A stretch of DNA of 11,515 nt, from the NCBI GenBank assembly GCA_963798805.1, contig CAWCVC010000006.1, forward strand, positions 1 to 11,515. Direction: 5' to 3'. A model generated the notes under the pieces. It did not search any database, was not told where the DNA came from, and saw only the letters and a list, made by a program, of their open reading frames with translations. The position numbers and the translations under genes are program-made. Shown here in pieces: positions 5,383-11,496 of this stretch. Positions within the stretch are counted from its first letter, which is position 1. The number at the start of each line of letters is the position of its first letter. The DNA comes from CAVZCK01 sp963798805. GTDB lineage: Bacteria > Pseudomonadota > Alphaproteobacteria > Rhizobiales > Rhodomicrobiaceae.

Positions 5383-6025
5383 CGATCTTCTCCTCGGGTT
5401 TGTGAGTGATCTGCAGTGCAGGCGTCTTCGGCTTCGGCTGGGCGCCGGCGATGACCGAATCAATGGCGGCCTGCCCGCGCCTCTTCTGAATCTCGGCCCA
5501 GTCCCGCTCGGCCGGGTACAGGCCGCCACGGGTCTGCGCCGGGAAGCGCATCGTGCGGCCTAAATTGTATTGAGGATCGACCGCGCGCTGCAGCCCGGCC
5601 GCGATCCACATCGCGACTTCATCGTCGAGCTGCGCTGCCGTCAGCGGCGCCGGCACGCCTCGGCCGGTGATCGCCGGTATCAGCTTGTTCATGCGCGAGC
5701 GCCGGGCGCGCATCCGGCCGATGCGTTCGGAGACGTTCAGCACGAATTTGTTCAGCCACCGGTAATCCGCGATCTCATGGCACCAGAGGCCGGCAAGCTC
5801 GGCCTGCAATTCGCCCTTCTTGCGCTGGCGGATTTCCTCTTTTTCGATCCTGTCCCGATCGGCCTGCGCACCCTCGGCGTCGGTGAAGGCCTCCAGGATC
5901 TTGGCGATCGCATCCATGCGGGCCTGGCCGGCGAACTTCTGCCCGGCAAGCATGGCCTCCCCGCGCGCCTTTTTCAGACCGGCGAACTCGGCCTCCAGCA
6001 TCGCCCGTTCTTCGGAGATGTTCAT
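5354..6025 (-). CDS. Unknown 223-aa protein with N-terminal coiled coil, operon gene 3
   Basis: The ATG at 6025 overlaps the previous stop (ATGA) and is preceded by AAGGAGGA. Residues about 5-45 (RAMLEAEFAGLKKARGEAML, then AGQKFAGQARMDAIAKIL) resemble almost the whole of the 58-aa protein encoded just upstream, which points to duplication. Residues 45-90 are highly charged coiled coil (DRDRIEKEEIRQRKKGELQA). A helical region with WCHEIADYRWLNKF and a basic stretch (RIGRMRARRSRMNKLIPAI, about 120-138) follows, then an Asp/Trp-containing C-terminal part and a Pro/Lys tail. It is probably cytoplasmic and oligomeric, and the basic stretch could touch nucleic acid. No known family is recognised. 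Confidence 0.7.
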   Translation of the reverse strand: MNISEERAMLEAEFAGLKKARGEAMLAGQKFAGQARMDAIAKILEAFTDAEGAQADRDRIEKEEIRQRKKGELQAELAGLWCHEIADYRWLNKFVLNVSERIGRMRARRSRMNKLIPAITGRGVPAPLTAAQLDDEVAMWIAAGLQRAVDPQYNLGRTMRFPAQTRGGLYPAERDWAEIQKRRGQAAIDSVIAGAQPKPKTPALQITHKPEEKIDAGTEPEAA

Positions 6026-6198
6026 GACGCGTCCTCCTTCTCGACCAGGCTGATCATCTCTTCGAGATAGAGATCGAGCAGGAAGCGGTCGGCGAACTCG
6101 ATGCCGGCAGCCATGCATTGCTGCCTTTCCGCTTTCAGCGCATCAATCTCGGCCTCAAGCTCGGCGCGGCGTGCCGCCGGATCGGGATGATCGGCCAT
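6022..6198 (-). CDS. 58-aa coiled-coil protein, operon gene 2
   Basis: The ATG at 6198 is one base after the upstream stop (6200-6202) and has AAAGGA in front. The sequence starts MADHPDPAARRAELEAEIDA and ends LVEKEDAS. It is almost entirely one charged helix, with hydrophobic residues spaced as in a coiled coil. It aligns with the N-terminus of the next gene product: both have R-A-x-L-E-A-E, then L-K, an Arg, and M-x-A-G-x-x-F-A in the same order and spacing. The two may be paralogues that form a mixed oligomer. Much longer upstream reading (to 6408) lies inside the preceding gene and is rejected. Confidence 0.65.
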   Translation of the reverse strand: MADHPDPAARRAELEAEIDALKAERQQCMAAGIEFADRFLLDLYLEEMISLVEKEDAS

Positions 6199-6199
6199 G

Positions 6200-7264
6200 T
6201 CAGCGTCCTTTCTCGATGAGCTGGTTGATTTTTTCTGTGGCCTCTTCGCGGCCCCAGGCGAAGGCGAAACGCATGCCGTGGGCGTCGTAGCAGGTGTACC
6301 TGATGCGGCCGTCGCCGTTGACGAGGCTGTGCTCATAGTAGTGGCCCCTGTCGCCGACATAGTGCTTCTTCGGAAGCCCCGACGGCTCGAAGTCCGGGCG
6401 CGCCGCATTCGGCTTCTGCTGGTGCGGGCCTTCGGGAATGTCCTTCAGCTCGTCGGCCCAGGCGTCGCCATAGGGGCTCTTCGTGCCGTCGGGCCGGCGG
6501 CGCAGGTTCTCTCGCGCGCGATCCTCGGCGCTCATCGCCGGCGGCATCTCAGCCGCGGTGGCGTCCGGGTTGTGTGGGACGTGCGTCGGGCCATCGTTGA
6601 ACGGGACGTTCAGCTCACGCAGCCGCGCCTTGATGGCGTCAGGATCAGGCAAGGGCGACGCAGGCTGACCAGAAGCCGCGCCGCCCTCGGGCGAGGCCGG
6701 AGCATCCTCCTCGCCAGTCGCGCCGCCGGAAGGCTCGGCGGCTGCGTTTCCTTCCTCGTCTTCGGCGACCTCCTCGGCTTCGGTGAATTCGCCGCGGTGC
6801 GGCACCTTCTCAAGCTGTGCCGTGCTCAAGATGCCCAGGATCGAGCGCGCCAGATCCCGTGTCGCTATCGGTGCCTCGATCGTGCCGGTAAGATTGGCGT
6901 CGAGCGTGGTGCTTTGCAGATCCGGCATGACCTTCTTCAAGAGCAGTTCCCAGGCGCGGAGCTGCTCGTTGAACGTGGGATGCGCCAACATCGATTTGCC
7001 CGTCGGCCCGGATGTGCGCAATTCATCGCCCCTGGCAATGGCGAGAAGCCGATCCAGCTTGCCCAGTTCGCCCGCAATATAGGAACGCAATTCCTGCGGT
7101 GTCCTCGGCTTGGCAGGCCGTCCGCCCGTCTTCGGTGTCCCTTTCGGACGCCCGCGCCGACGCGGTTCTACAGGCTCGCCAGAGGCGTCTGAAGCCCCTT
7201 GTTCCACGTCCTCCGCCGCCGGCGTCACGGCGTCGTCGTCGGCGATCGGCGTCTCAGCGTCCAT
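6200..7264 (-). CDS. AT-hook protein with small-terminase-like segment, operon gene 1
   Basis: This 354-aa protein opens with an acidic tail (1-33), then two AT-hook-like motifs: RRRGRPKG (about 35-42) and GGRPAKPR (about 47-54). The part at about 55-130 is helical, with QLRAWELLLKKVMPDLQS (about 101-118). GRPKG followed by that kind of helix is common in putative small terminase subunits and related phage DNA-binding proteins, a resemblance rather than a proof. An Ala/Glu/Gly/Pro-rich disordered linker (about 160-208) follows. A C-terminal domain with many aromatics (KHYVGDRGHYYEHSLVNGDG, YTCYDAHGMRFAFAWG, about 300-338) may be a separate small beta domain. AGGGTGG precedes the ATG. It heads a unit of five overlapping genes running to 4238. 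If it recognises DNA ends, it could redirect a helper phage's packaging. Confidence 0.65.
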   Translation of the reverse strand: MDAETPIADDDAVTPAAEDVEQGASDASGEPVEPRRRGRPKGTPKTGGRPAKPRTPQELRSYIAGELGKLDRLLAIARGDELRTSGPTGKSMLAHPTFNEQLRAWELLLKKVMPDLQSTTLDANLTGTIEAPIATRDLARSILGILSTAQLEKVPHRGEFTEAEEVAEDEEGNAAAEPSGGATGEEDAPASPEGGAASGQPASPLPDPDAIKARLRELNVPFNDGPTHVPHNPDATAAEMPPAMSAEDRARENLRRRPDGTKSPYGDAWADELKDIPEGPHQQKPNAARPDFEPSGLPKKHYVGDRGHYYEHSLVNGDGRIRYTCYDAHGMRFAFAWGREEATEKINQLIEKGR

Positions 7265-7527
7265 CGCGCCACCCTTTGGCGGAGAGGCACTCCGCGCAAA
7301 CCCCTTGGAAATAGCCAGTTTTCAGAGGCGAGCACCGGATACCCACTGGCCTACCCACAAAATCCTTACGCGATTTCCGCCAATTCCGCAATTTCAAAGC
7401 CGAAAAAGGTCCGCGTTCTGCGACCTTTTCAAAGCCGAAATTCCGCCCCCATCGGCGTTTTATGGCAAGCGCTTGGCGCGGCGGGACGAGCAGGTGAGAG
7501 ATACGGCGCTCTCAGTTTTCCGCCAAT
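7265..7527. other. Intergenic region with hairpin and repeated motifs
   Basis: This 263-bp gap precedes the five-gene operon. AAAAGGTC-C-GC (7404-7414) pairs with GCGACCTTTT (7420-7429) as a hairpin with A/T-rich ends, which would work as a terminator for the 94-aa gene at 7528-7812. Its arms are nested within two direct copies of TTTCAAAGCCGAAA (7392-7405 and 7427-7440). Nearer the operon, TACCCAC occurs at 7340-7346 and 7352-7358, 12 bp apart. The 12-mer TACCCACAAAAT (7352-7363) recurs immediately before int (11389-11400). No convincing sigma70 promoter for the operon could be picked by eye. Confidence 0.5.
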
Positions 7528-7812
7528 TTACGCCACGGTTTCAAAATCCATGCGGCTGCGGATCTTCGCCATCAGCGTCGGTTCGAGAAAGCCAGACCAG
7601 CCGAGATCGACCTCAAGCGCCTCGACGATTTCGCCGACAGTCAGAATGTTCTGCCGAAGCGCGCGGCCGAGGAACTCGATTTCCATCTGCGCCGATTTCG
7701 CCCGGAGATGCGCAATACGCAGCTCGGCGACGAGCAACTCGCGAAGCTCGGCATCTCGGACTTCTCCCGCTGGCGAGCCAGGGAAGACGGCTACAGCCTC
7801 GGTGCTCGCCAT
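7528..7812 (-). CDS. Unknown 94-aa protein beside the putative origin
   Basis: The sequence begins MASTEAVAVFPGSPAGEVRD. It then has a helical core (ELRELLVAELRIAHLRAKSA, QMEIEFLGRALRQNILTVGE) and ends MAKIRSRMDFETVA. The Leu spacing suggests a coiled coil or helical bundle, and there are no Cys residues. The start is supported only weakly: AAAGG lies 10 bases upstream. The TTACG repeats (7813-7847) begin directly at the start codon, so they form its leader or operator. Position between the repeat array and the operon makes an origin-binding or regulatory role possible, but no DNA-binding motif is visible and no family is recognised. Confidence 0.6.
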   Translation of the reverse strand: MASTEAVAVFPGSPAGEVRDAELRELLVAELRIAHLRAKSAQMEIEFLGRALRQNILTVGEIVEALEVDLGWSGFLEPTLMAKIRSRMDFETVA

Positions 7813-7847
7813 TTACGGGTTGCCTTTACGCTTACGTTACGGTTACG
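7813..7847. repeat. Five TTACG repeats
   Basis: TTACG occurs at 7813, 7826, 7832, 7837 and 7843 (start positions), the last four spaced 5-6 bp apart. Read on the minus strand this is a CGTAA series that abuts the start codon of the 94-aa gene. Confidence 0.75.
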
Positions 7848-7916
7848 GCCTGGGTTTTTTGCCCCTCCGGGGCCGGCAGCCCGCACTCCCCAGCGGGCGC
7901 CCGCCGGCTCCCGGCA

Positions 7917-7937
7917 GGGTGGGGGGGTATGGGGGGG
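7917..7937 (+). other. G-quadruplex-capable G-run
   Basis: GGG (7917-7919), T, seven G (7921-7927), TAT, seven G (7931-7937). Four or more GGG tracts with 1-3-nt loops satisfy the usual G4 pattern on the plus strand. Two GC hairpins lie just before it: GCCCC-TCC-GGGGC (7861-7873) and GCCCGC-N8-GCGGGC (7879-7898). Confidence 0.7.
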
Positions 7938-8047
7938 TTGGAAGGAACCCCAGTTGGAAGCCGTTGGAAGCGGGTCGGAAGGCGGTTGGCACCCCGGTTG
8001 GAAGCCGGTTGGAACCGCCATTTTTGCCAGTTGGAAGCGGTTGGAAC
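7937..8047 (+). repeat. Helically phased GTTGGAA iteron array, candidate replication origin
   Basis: GTTGGAA starts at 7937, 7953, 7963, 7997, 8008, 8030 and 8040 (seven exact copies). Two degenerate copies fill the gaps: GTCGGAA at 7974 and GTTGGC at 7985. From 7953 on, the steps are 10, 11, 11, 12, 11, 22 and 10 bp, so every copy falls about one helical turn from the next, with a single turn skipped at the T-rich ATTTTT near 8019. All are on the same strand. The array lies directly at the 3' end of the helicase gene. Iterons beside a replication gene are typical of plasmid and satellite origins; equal phasing implies cooperative binding along one face. Its binding protein is not identified here. 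Confidence 0.8.
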
Positions 8048-8062
8048 CTACCTTTGCGTGCA

Positions 8063-9223
8063 TCACCGCTGCTCCACAATCCGCAGGAACGAACGCCGCT
8101 TCGACGCCGGGCCGTCCTCGCATACCTCGATGATGCCATCCCGCAGCAGTTCGCTCATTGCAAAGGTGAACGCTTTGTTCTTGATGCCCTTCGCATCCGG
8201 CTCGGCCGCAAAGATGGCGGGCGCATAGGTCGGTCCTTTATTGGCGGATACTCGCCGCCCTTGCCTGGTCAGCTCGCGCAACAGTTCCAGGAACACGGCC
8301 CGCGCATGACCGCGCCCAAGGGCGTCCGACGCCGCAGCGGGGCTTTCAGGGACGAAGACGCCGTCGCGCCAGCGCAGCGTGATCGTCTCGCCTCTCGGTC
8401 CACGGTTGGCCTTCTTCACCGTGATCTGGCGCAAGTCCGGATCGATCTCGGCGCCGCCCTCGCCCGTTGGTATCGATCCATAGAGCCGGCTGCGCACCGA
8501 GTTGTTCCAGTGCGTTGAACCGCTGTAGCCGCTGCCCGATCGCATGCCCTCGGCGGAGGGGTGCCCAAGCAGCAGCACCGCACAGTCCTGCCGGATGCCG
8601 AGGCCGCGCAAGAGACGGATAAAGGCCCGCACCTCGCGCCGCCTGATCTCGTCGCCGCCGAAGATGTCCGCTGAGGCGTCAAGGATGAGGAGGCCGGCGC
8701 CGAGGTCCGCCACGCGGCCTTCGAGATCGCCGAACCGGGCCGTTGTCCGGACGCCCATCGCCTTATCTGGAACGACGAGCTCGGCGTCGCTGTCGGCCAC
8801 AGTGATGATCTTGAAGCGATCCTCGATATGGTCGCCGGCGCATATCTGCCGTGCGATCTGCTCCAGTCTGTAGTGCAGCTCGTCGCGATCGTCCTCGGCG
8901 CCATAGAAGACGGTGCGACCGTGCTCGATCTCGCGGCCCATCCACGTCCAGTTGCGCGCCCTGGCATCGCCGAGCTGCAATGCGAGTGTTGTTTTGCCGA
9001 ATCCGCCGTCTGCGGCGAAGAGCGTGACATCGCGTTTCGGGATCAATCCAGGCACGCACCACTGCCGCGGCGGCGCCGGCTGCTCCAGCAGCACGGCGAC
9101 GTCATACAGGACGAGCGGGACGTAGGGCGGCTCGTCGGGCTCGTCCAGCGCGCGGCCATAGCCGTTGACGGTACTGGGGCGTAACGGTATGATCTGCCCC
9201 GTATCACCGATATCCTTCCGCAT
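8063..9223 (-). CDS. RepA-like RecA-fold replicative helicase/ATPase
   Basis: The 386-aa protein has a RecA-fold ATPase core of the RSF1010 RepA / AAA_25 kind. The P-loop is ADGGFGKTTLALQL (about 71-84). The catalytic Glu region is FYGAEDDRDELHYRL (about 106-120), and Walker B is GLLILDASADIF (about 177-188). The sensor region is VLLLGHPSAEG (about 216-226) followed by SGSTHWNNSVRSRLYG (about 234-249). This class forms hexameric 5'-3' helicases for plasmid, phage or island replication. The C-terminal 100 residues (about 300-386) look like a winged-helix-type DNA-binding tail (FTFAMSELLRDGIIEVCEDG). No primase domain is present. Its possible ribosome site, GGGGGG (9236-9231), is buried in a hairpin. 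Its 3' end abuts the iteron array. Plain recombination or phage repair ATPase is the alternative. Confidence 0.85.
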   Translation of the reverse strand: MRKDIGDTGQIIPLRPSTVNGYGRALDEPDEPPYVPLVLYDVAVLLEQPAPPRQWCVPGLIPKRDVTLFAADGGFGKTTLALQLGDARARNWTWMGREIEHGRTVFYGAEDDRDELHYRLEQIARQICAGDHIEDRFKIITVADSDAELVVPDKAMGVRTTARFGDLEGRVADLGAGLLILDASADIFGGDEIRRREVRAFIRLLRGLGIRQDCAVLLLGHPSAEGMRSGSGYSGSTHWNNSVRSRLYGSIPTGEGGAEIDPDLRQITVKKANRGPRGETITLRWRDGVFVPESPAAASDALGRGHARAVFLELLRELTRQGRRVSANKGPTYAPAIFAAEPDAKGIKNKAFTFAMSELLRDGIIEVCEDGPASKRRSFLRIVEQR

Positions 9224-9228
9224 CGATC

Positions 9229-9253
9229 AGCCCCCCACTCGCCCCGGGGGGCT
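9229..9253. promoter_or_regulatory. Hairpin covering the helicase ribosome binding site
   Basis: AGCCCCCC (9229-9236) pairs with GGGGGGCT (9246-9253) as a perfect 8-bp GC stem. On the mRNA (minus strand) the only Shine-Dalgarno candidate, GGGGGG at 9236-9231, seven bases before the ATG at 9223, is inside the stem. Nearly the whole 37-bp gap between the two genes is this hairpin. Read on the plus strand, the stem is followed by TTTT, so it could also terminate a rightward or antisense transcript. Confidence 0.6.
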
Positions 9254-9260
9254 TTTCATT

Positions 9261-9665
9261 TCAGCTCTCATCGCCGGCCTCCGCCTCGCTCGGCGCTCCG
9301 CCCCAGCCCGGTGGCGGCGAGTAGTTCACGGGAATGCGGCCACCGCTCTGCCAGTAGCCCTGCCAGGCCCGGACTCGCTCCTCATGCGTTGTCTGGCTAT
9401 AGGGTGTCGGCTCGGGCCCGTCCGCCGGCCCGTAGCTCGGGTCGGCCTTCAGTGCCGCACGCGTGGCGGCCGCCTGCTCCTCCAGCCGGATCCGGGTATC
9501 GATGCCGGCCATCGTGGCGACGCGGATCGGATCGGGCGGCTGTAGCGGGCGCCAGGGCGCGCGAGGCGCCGGCATCGGGACAGGCGCCTGCGGTGCGCCT
9601 CGGCCGCGGCTGAGCACCGCAAGCGCTGAAGGCGGCCGAGGTGGCCGTTTCGGTAGCGTCGTCAT
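9261..9665 (-). CDS. Unknown Pro-rich 134-aa protein
   Basis: The ATG at 9665 shares one base with the alpA stop (TGATG), so translation is coupled. The sequence starts MTTLPKRPPRPPSALAVLSR and is Pro/Arg-rich and disordered for about 45 residues. A helix follows (MAGIDTRIRLEEQAAATRAA), then an aromatic segment THEERVRAWQGYWQSGGRIP (about 93-112), and the tail is Gly/Pro-rich and acidic. The middle resembles small phage-associated proteins with W-x3-W motifs, but no family is recognised. It is the second gene of the alpA transcription unit, and the helicase gene follows 37 bp later, behind the hairpin. Confidence 0.65.
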   Translation of the reverse strand: MTTLPKRPPRPPSALAVLSRGRGAPQAPVPMPAPRAPWRPLQPPDPIRVATMAGIDTRIRLEEQAAATRAALKADPSYGPADGPEPTPYSQTTHEERVRAWQGYWQSGGRIPVNYSPPPGWGGAPSEAEAGDES

Positions 9666-9886
9666 CACGCGGCCTCCTGGCCGGCGTCACGGGCGGCGAT
9701 GCGCTGCCGCTGCCAGGCCACGAGATCACTCTCCAGCCAGCCCACGGCACGCTCGCCCAGCTTGATCGGCTTGGGGAATTCGTCGCTTGCGACGAGCTCG
9801 TTAATGCGGGGGATGCTTAGGCCGGTGACTGCGGGCAAGTCGGGGCGCCGATAGATGCGCTGCAGGCCAGTCTCACCATTCAGCAT
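9665..9886 (-). CDS. AlpA-family regulator / excisionase-like protein
   Basis: The 73-aa protein is a compact winged-helix of the AlpA type. Residues about 11-60 read IYRRPDLPAVTGLSIPRINE then LVASDEFPKPIKLGERAVGW and LESDLVAWQRQRIAAR. The pattern R-x-x-x-L-P-x-V-T-G-L-S, F-P-x-P-I-K-L and W-x-x-x-D-L-x-x-W is diagnostic of the family. Family members act as recombination directionality factors or activators of integrase and island genes. GAGGAG lies 8 bases before the ATG at 9886, and a 12-bp perfect palindrome (9881-9892) overlaps that start codon, suggesting self-repression. It is first in the leftward unit with the Pro-rich gene and the helicase, and it lies downstream of int on the same strand. 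Confidence 0.9.
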   Translation of the reverse strand: MLNGETGLQRIYRRPDLPAVTGLSIPRINELVASDEFPKPIKLGERAVGWLESDLVAWQRQRIAARDAGQEAA

Positions 9887-10141
9887 ATGCTGTACTCCTC
9901 TGCTACGTACGATGTGATGTGGCAGAGGGTGCGAGCATCGGGACGAGTCGTCAATAGGCCGGCGCTGGCGTCAGTCCACAGAAACCGTTGGTTTACAACG
10001 GAAAAATGCACAGAATGTACACGGTCAATCCGTCCACGAAGCTTCCATTGTGTTCTTATAGCTTCTATTGCGTCCGCAGAGCCTTGCCGCGGTGCTGTGC
10101 ACTTCACCCGTTTTAGGTGCGACAGCCTGCCGCACCCACAT
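9887..10141. promoter_or_regulatory. Control region between int and alpA
   Basis: This 255-bp gap contains no credible gene. It holds a 12-bp palindrome CAGCATATGCTG (9881-9892), a dyad CCGTTG-N5-CAACGG (9985-10001), and a direct repeat GCTTCCATTG/GCTTCTATTG (10041-10050 and 10061-10070, one mismatch, 20 bp apart, so on the same DNA face). A hairpin GGTGCG...CGCACC (10116-10136) lies just past the int stop and lacks a U-run, so it is only a weak terminator candidate. TATAAG on the minus strand (10060-10055) is a possible -10 lacking a good -35. Such an array of distinct dyads fits an operator region for alpA and excision control, or arm-type sites. Confidence 0.55.
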
Positions 10142-11371
10142 CTATGCCGTGACAGCCTTCCGGATCGGCACGACGCCGCCGTTGCCGGCCGGTTTCGCGC
10201 AATAGCTCGCCCAGGCATCCATCAGACGGCGGCGCTTTTCGAAGAAGTCACCCCGGCGGTAGCTGCGTTCGACGGCGGTGCCGATGGTATGGGCAAGACA
10301 GGCTTCGGCGATCTCGCGCGGGAAGTTGGTCTGTTCCGCTGCCCAGTCCCGGAATGAGCTTCTGAAACCATGAACGGTATATTGGCCGTATCCCATGCGC
10401 CTTAACGTCATCAACATGGCCAGATTGCTAAGCCCGCGTCCACGCCTGGCACCAGGAAAGACGTAAGGGTTGCCATGCTCGCGCGACAAGCCTTTGAGAA
10501 GCTTCAAGGCGCCGTCACAGAGCGGCACGCGGTGTTCGCGGCCGGCCTTCATGCGCGCGCCGGGAATTGTCCAGACTTTGGCGTCGAAGTCGATCTCATC
10601 CCACTGTGCGCCGAGCGTCTCGCCAGTCCTCGCGGCTGTCAGGATGGTGAATTCAAGCGCTCTAGCGGAAATTGAATCGACCGCGCGCAACTCGGCCATG
10701 AATGCCGGCATCTCGCCCCAGGGCAGGGCAGCGTAATGCTCGGTTCCGTTTTTCTTCTCCGGCAGCAAATGCTTCAGATGGCCTTTCCAGCGGGCAGGGT
10801 TGTCGCCTGTCCGCAATTTCCGCGCCGTCGCCCAATCGATGACGGCCTCAAGCCGACCGCGCAGCCGCTCCGCCGTGTCGGGCTTTGTCGTCCATATCGG
10901 TTCGAGCACGCGCAGAATGTCATTGGTCTCGATCTCGGCGACGTCCATGCCGCCGATGAACCCGCAGGCGTATTCGAGCACGGTAGCGTTCCACTGGTAG
11001 CGGTGCTTCTCATTGCGCCAGCTCTTGTCATGTGCAGAGATGTAGCGGCTCGCGGCCTCCTTGAAGGTGACGGTGCGCGCCGCCTCGATCTTCGCCATTT
11101 GTTGGGCTTCCCTGCGCTTCTGCAACGGATCGATGCCGTCGGCGAGCAACTGGCGCATAGCGCGGGCGCGCTGCCTCGCTTCCGACAGCGAGAATGTCGC
11201 CAGATCGCCAAGGCCCATGGTTCGCGCCTTGCCGTTCTGCATATACCGCAGTATCCAGCTCTTGGTGCCCCATTGGCTGATCTGCAAATAGAGGTTGCCG
11301 CCGTCCGCATAGCGTCCGCGTTCGGTCAGCTTCGCCACTTTTACGGCCGTCAATTTACCGGGATTCGCCAT
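10142..11371 (-). CDS. int: P4-type (DUF4102) tyrosine integrase
   Basis: The 409-aa protein is full length for this family. Residues about 6-85 are the DUF4102 arm-binding domain (KLTERGRYADGGNLYLQIS, LGDLATFSLSEARQRA, DGIDPLQKR). A core-binding SAM-like domain follows (about 98-205, TFKEAASRYISAHDKSWRNE). In the catalytic domain all six active-site residues are seen: Arg248 (AARTGE), Lys275 (ARMKAGREHRVP), His334 and Arg337 (HGFRSSFRDW), His361 (LAHTIG) and Tyr371 (ERSYRR). It should catalyse strand exchange between element and chromosome, usually at a tRNA 3' end. The ATG at 11371 has GGAGG seven bases upstream; an upstream GTG start (11395) would add eight residues. An operator-like repeat lies in its promoter. 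No frameshift or truncation is seen. Confidence 0.97.
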   Translation of the reverse strand: MANPGKLTAVKVAKLTERGRYADGGNLYLQISQWGTKSWILRYMQNGKARTMGLGDLATFSLSEARQRARAMRQLLADGIDPLQKRREAQQMAKIEAARTVTFKEAASRYISAHDKSWRNEKHRYQWNATVLEYACGFIGGMDVAEIETNDILRVLEPIWTTKPDTAERLRGRLEAVIDWATARKLRTGDNPARWKGHLKHLLPEKKNGTEHYAALPWGEMPAFMAELRAVDSISARALEFTILTAARTGETLGAQWDEIDFDAKVWTIPGARMKAGREHRVPLCDGALKLLKGLSREHGNPYVFPGARRGRGLSNLAMLMTLRRMGYGQYTVHGFRSSFRDWAAEQTNFPREIAEACLAHTIGTAVERSYRRGDFFEKRRRLMDAWASYCAKPAGNGGVVPIRKAVTA

Positions 11372-11408
11372 TGCGCCGCCTCCAAATATACCCACAAAAT
11401 GCTATCCT

Positions 11409-11496
11409 CTTGTAGCATCCGTTAGCATACGGCGTCAATCAATAATTCCCTTATGGGACAACGGCTTTTGACAGGATAACATCCGTCAGCATACGG
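11409..11496. promoter_or_regulatory. int promoter with operator repeats; facing promoter for a gene outside
   Basis: Two 18-bp near-identical repeats (16 of 18) lie at 11415-11432 and 11479-11496, each holding CCGT-N6-ACGG. For int (minus strand), TTGACG (11438-11433) and TACAAG (11414-11409) are 18 bp apart with the first repeat in the spacer. On the plus strand, TTGACA (11468-11473) and TACGGT (11492-11497) are 18 bp apart with the second repeat in the spacer. The matched geometry suggests one repressor switching two divergent promoters. The rightward target gene would start beyond 11515. Confidence 0.6.

Noticed and set aside
6197..7192. 331-codon plus-strand frame
   Set aside because: Antisense to the AT-hook gene, which has a ribosome site and operon overlaps; the product is Arg/Ala-rich shadow sequence.
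7199..8518. 439-codon plus-strand frame across 7199-8518, and the 372-codon frame at 7110-8228
   Set aside because: They run through the repeat arrays and antisense to the 94-aa and helicase genes, with compositionally odd Arg/Ser/Pro-rich products.
10116..10136. Strong intrinsic terminator of int
   Set aside because: The stem is good but it is followed by TAAAACGG on the int strand, not a U-run.
10736..11425. 229-codon plus-strand frame
   Set aside because: Antisense to the integrase, whose catalytic residues are all present.
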